From an uncultured Duncaniella sp. (lineage in GTDB: Bacteria > Bacteroidota > Bacteroidia > Bacteroidales > Muribaculaceae), in NCBI GenBank assembly GCA_910587515.1, contig CAJULW010000038.1, forward strand, positions 24,761 through 88,760: 64,000 bases of DNA, written 5' to 3'. The notes under the pieces were generated by a model. The model did no database searches and was not told the origin of the DNA. It was given only the letters and a program-made list of their open reading frames with translations. Of this stretch, positions 63,632 to 64,000 are shown piece by piece (positions within the stretch are counted from its first letter, which is position 1; each line of letters opens with the position of its first letter). A program made the position numbers and the translations under genes.

Positions 63632-64000
63632 GTAGCAGGACGCTTGTGTCGCTTGCCGATGGAGTAGATCTCCGGAGCGGCAAGAGGAAAGTCCGGGCAA
63701 CATAGAGCACCATACTCTCTAACAGTGAGCTGTCGGTGACGGCAGAGTAACGTGACAGAAAACAACAGCCTATGTCTATGTTCATTCCGAGCAGACATCG
63801 GCAATGGTGAAAAGGTGGGGTAAGAGCCCACCGGCTCCGTTGGCGACAGCGGAGGCCGCACATCCCGCGAGTTGCAAGGCCAAATATACCGGCAGCTAAG
63901 GATTGCTCGTCCATTGCCGGGGGGTAGGCTGCTGAAGCCGTCGGGAAACCGGCCGGCTTAGATAAATGACAGACACCGGCACTTCGTGTGCAGGCACATA
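63632..64000 (+). ncRNA. rnpB: RNase P RNA, 3' end cut by window edge
   Basis: This is the catalytic RNA that trims the 5' leader of tRNA precursors. Hallmarks include GAGGAAAGTCCGGGC (about 63683-63697) and ACAGAAAACAA (about 63756-63766). Further ones are GGTAAGAGCCCACCG (63820-63834) and GATAAATGACAGACACCGG near the end. The 3' strand of helix P1 should lie just beyond base 64000. The exact 5' end is judged from the -7 box and is accurate to a few bases. Two leftward open frames here are shadows of this RNA. Confidence 0.95.

Noticed and set aside
63546..63914. Leftward frames of 122 and 90 residues near the right edge
   Set aside because: They lie over the RNase P RNA, whose conserved motifs explain the sequence.
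1..64000. CRISPR arrays, insertion sequences, prophage genes, tRNA genes and defence islands
   Set aside because: I looked for direct repeats with regular spacing, transposase motifs, T-arm motifs and phage or nuclease genes in the gaps and found none.

Overview
This window looks like chromosomal core DNA of a member of the Bacteroidales, most likely a gut family close to Muribaculaceae. The order is well supported and the family is a guess. Support comes from families that are typical of or restricted to Bacteroidota (DUF4286, DUF5606, DUF4290, a DUF6377-type TPR regulator, the complete Bat aerotolerance operon). It also comes from promoters of the Bacteroidota form TAnnTTTG, six of which carry a TTG-type -33 box at a spacing of exactly 20 nt. 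Gene density is high. I see no insertion sequence, prophage, CRISPR array, tRNA or rRNA gene.

Layout. 1-7.0 kb: a TamB/AsmA-like envelope protein cut by the window edge, CdsA (phospholipid synthesis), a lipoprotein alpha-amylase, a small winged-helix protein and a family 2 glycosyltransferase. 7.0-18.3 kb is a long leftward block: DUF4286-RuvC, CstA, an NlpC/P60 peptidase, TatD, polyprenyl synthase, RNase R, GyrB, diadenylate cyclase and FolP. 18.3-18.8 kb is a gap that encodes no protein but has a strong leftward promoter and a structured RNA. It is followed by a DUF6377-type membrane regulator and PurT. 22-24 kb: TpiA, a SPOR protein and FolE. 24-27.5 kb leftward: DUF5606, a hemerythrin protein, a LuxR-type regulator, and a MATE transporter. 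27.6-33.9 kb: an unknown exported protein, the electron-bifurcating NfnAB pair, a TPR exported protein, flotillin FloA and a PHP phosphatase. 34-38.7 kb: a UshA-like nucleotidase, DUF3108, thymidine kinase, a lipoprotein and SSB. 39-46.9 kb: TetR-FabG, DUF4290, RimM, an OmpA-like protein, ProRS, a glycosyltransferase, and a pair of HU-like genes of which the second is membrane-anchored. 47.1-55.5 kb: the eight-gene MoxR-Bat operon. 55.7-64 kb: a small DNA-binding protein, a fused universal stress protein, PurM, an MltF-like transglycosylase, DUF3332, VanZ, PriA, and the RNase P RNA, which runs to the right edge.

Working together: folate and purine genes recur (folP, folE, purT, purM). Envelope biology is the other theme (TamB, CdsA, NlpC/P60, MltF, SPOR, OmpA-like, Bat). 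CdaA lies directly downstream of FolP, so second-messenger c-di-AMP synthesis and folate synthesis probably share a transcript.

The most interesting unexplained element is the leftward structured RNA at about 18356-18584. The next is the translationally coupled pair of HU-like genes whose second product combines an HU-like domain, a transmembrane helix and a LysM-like domain.
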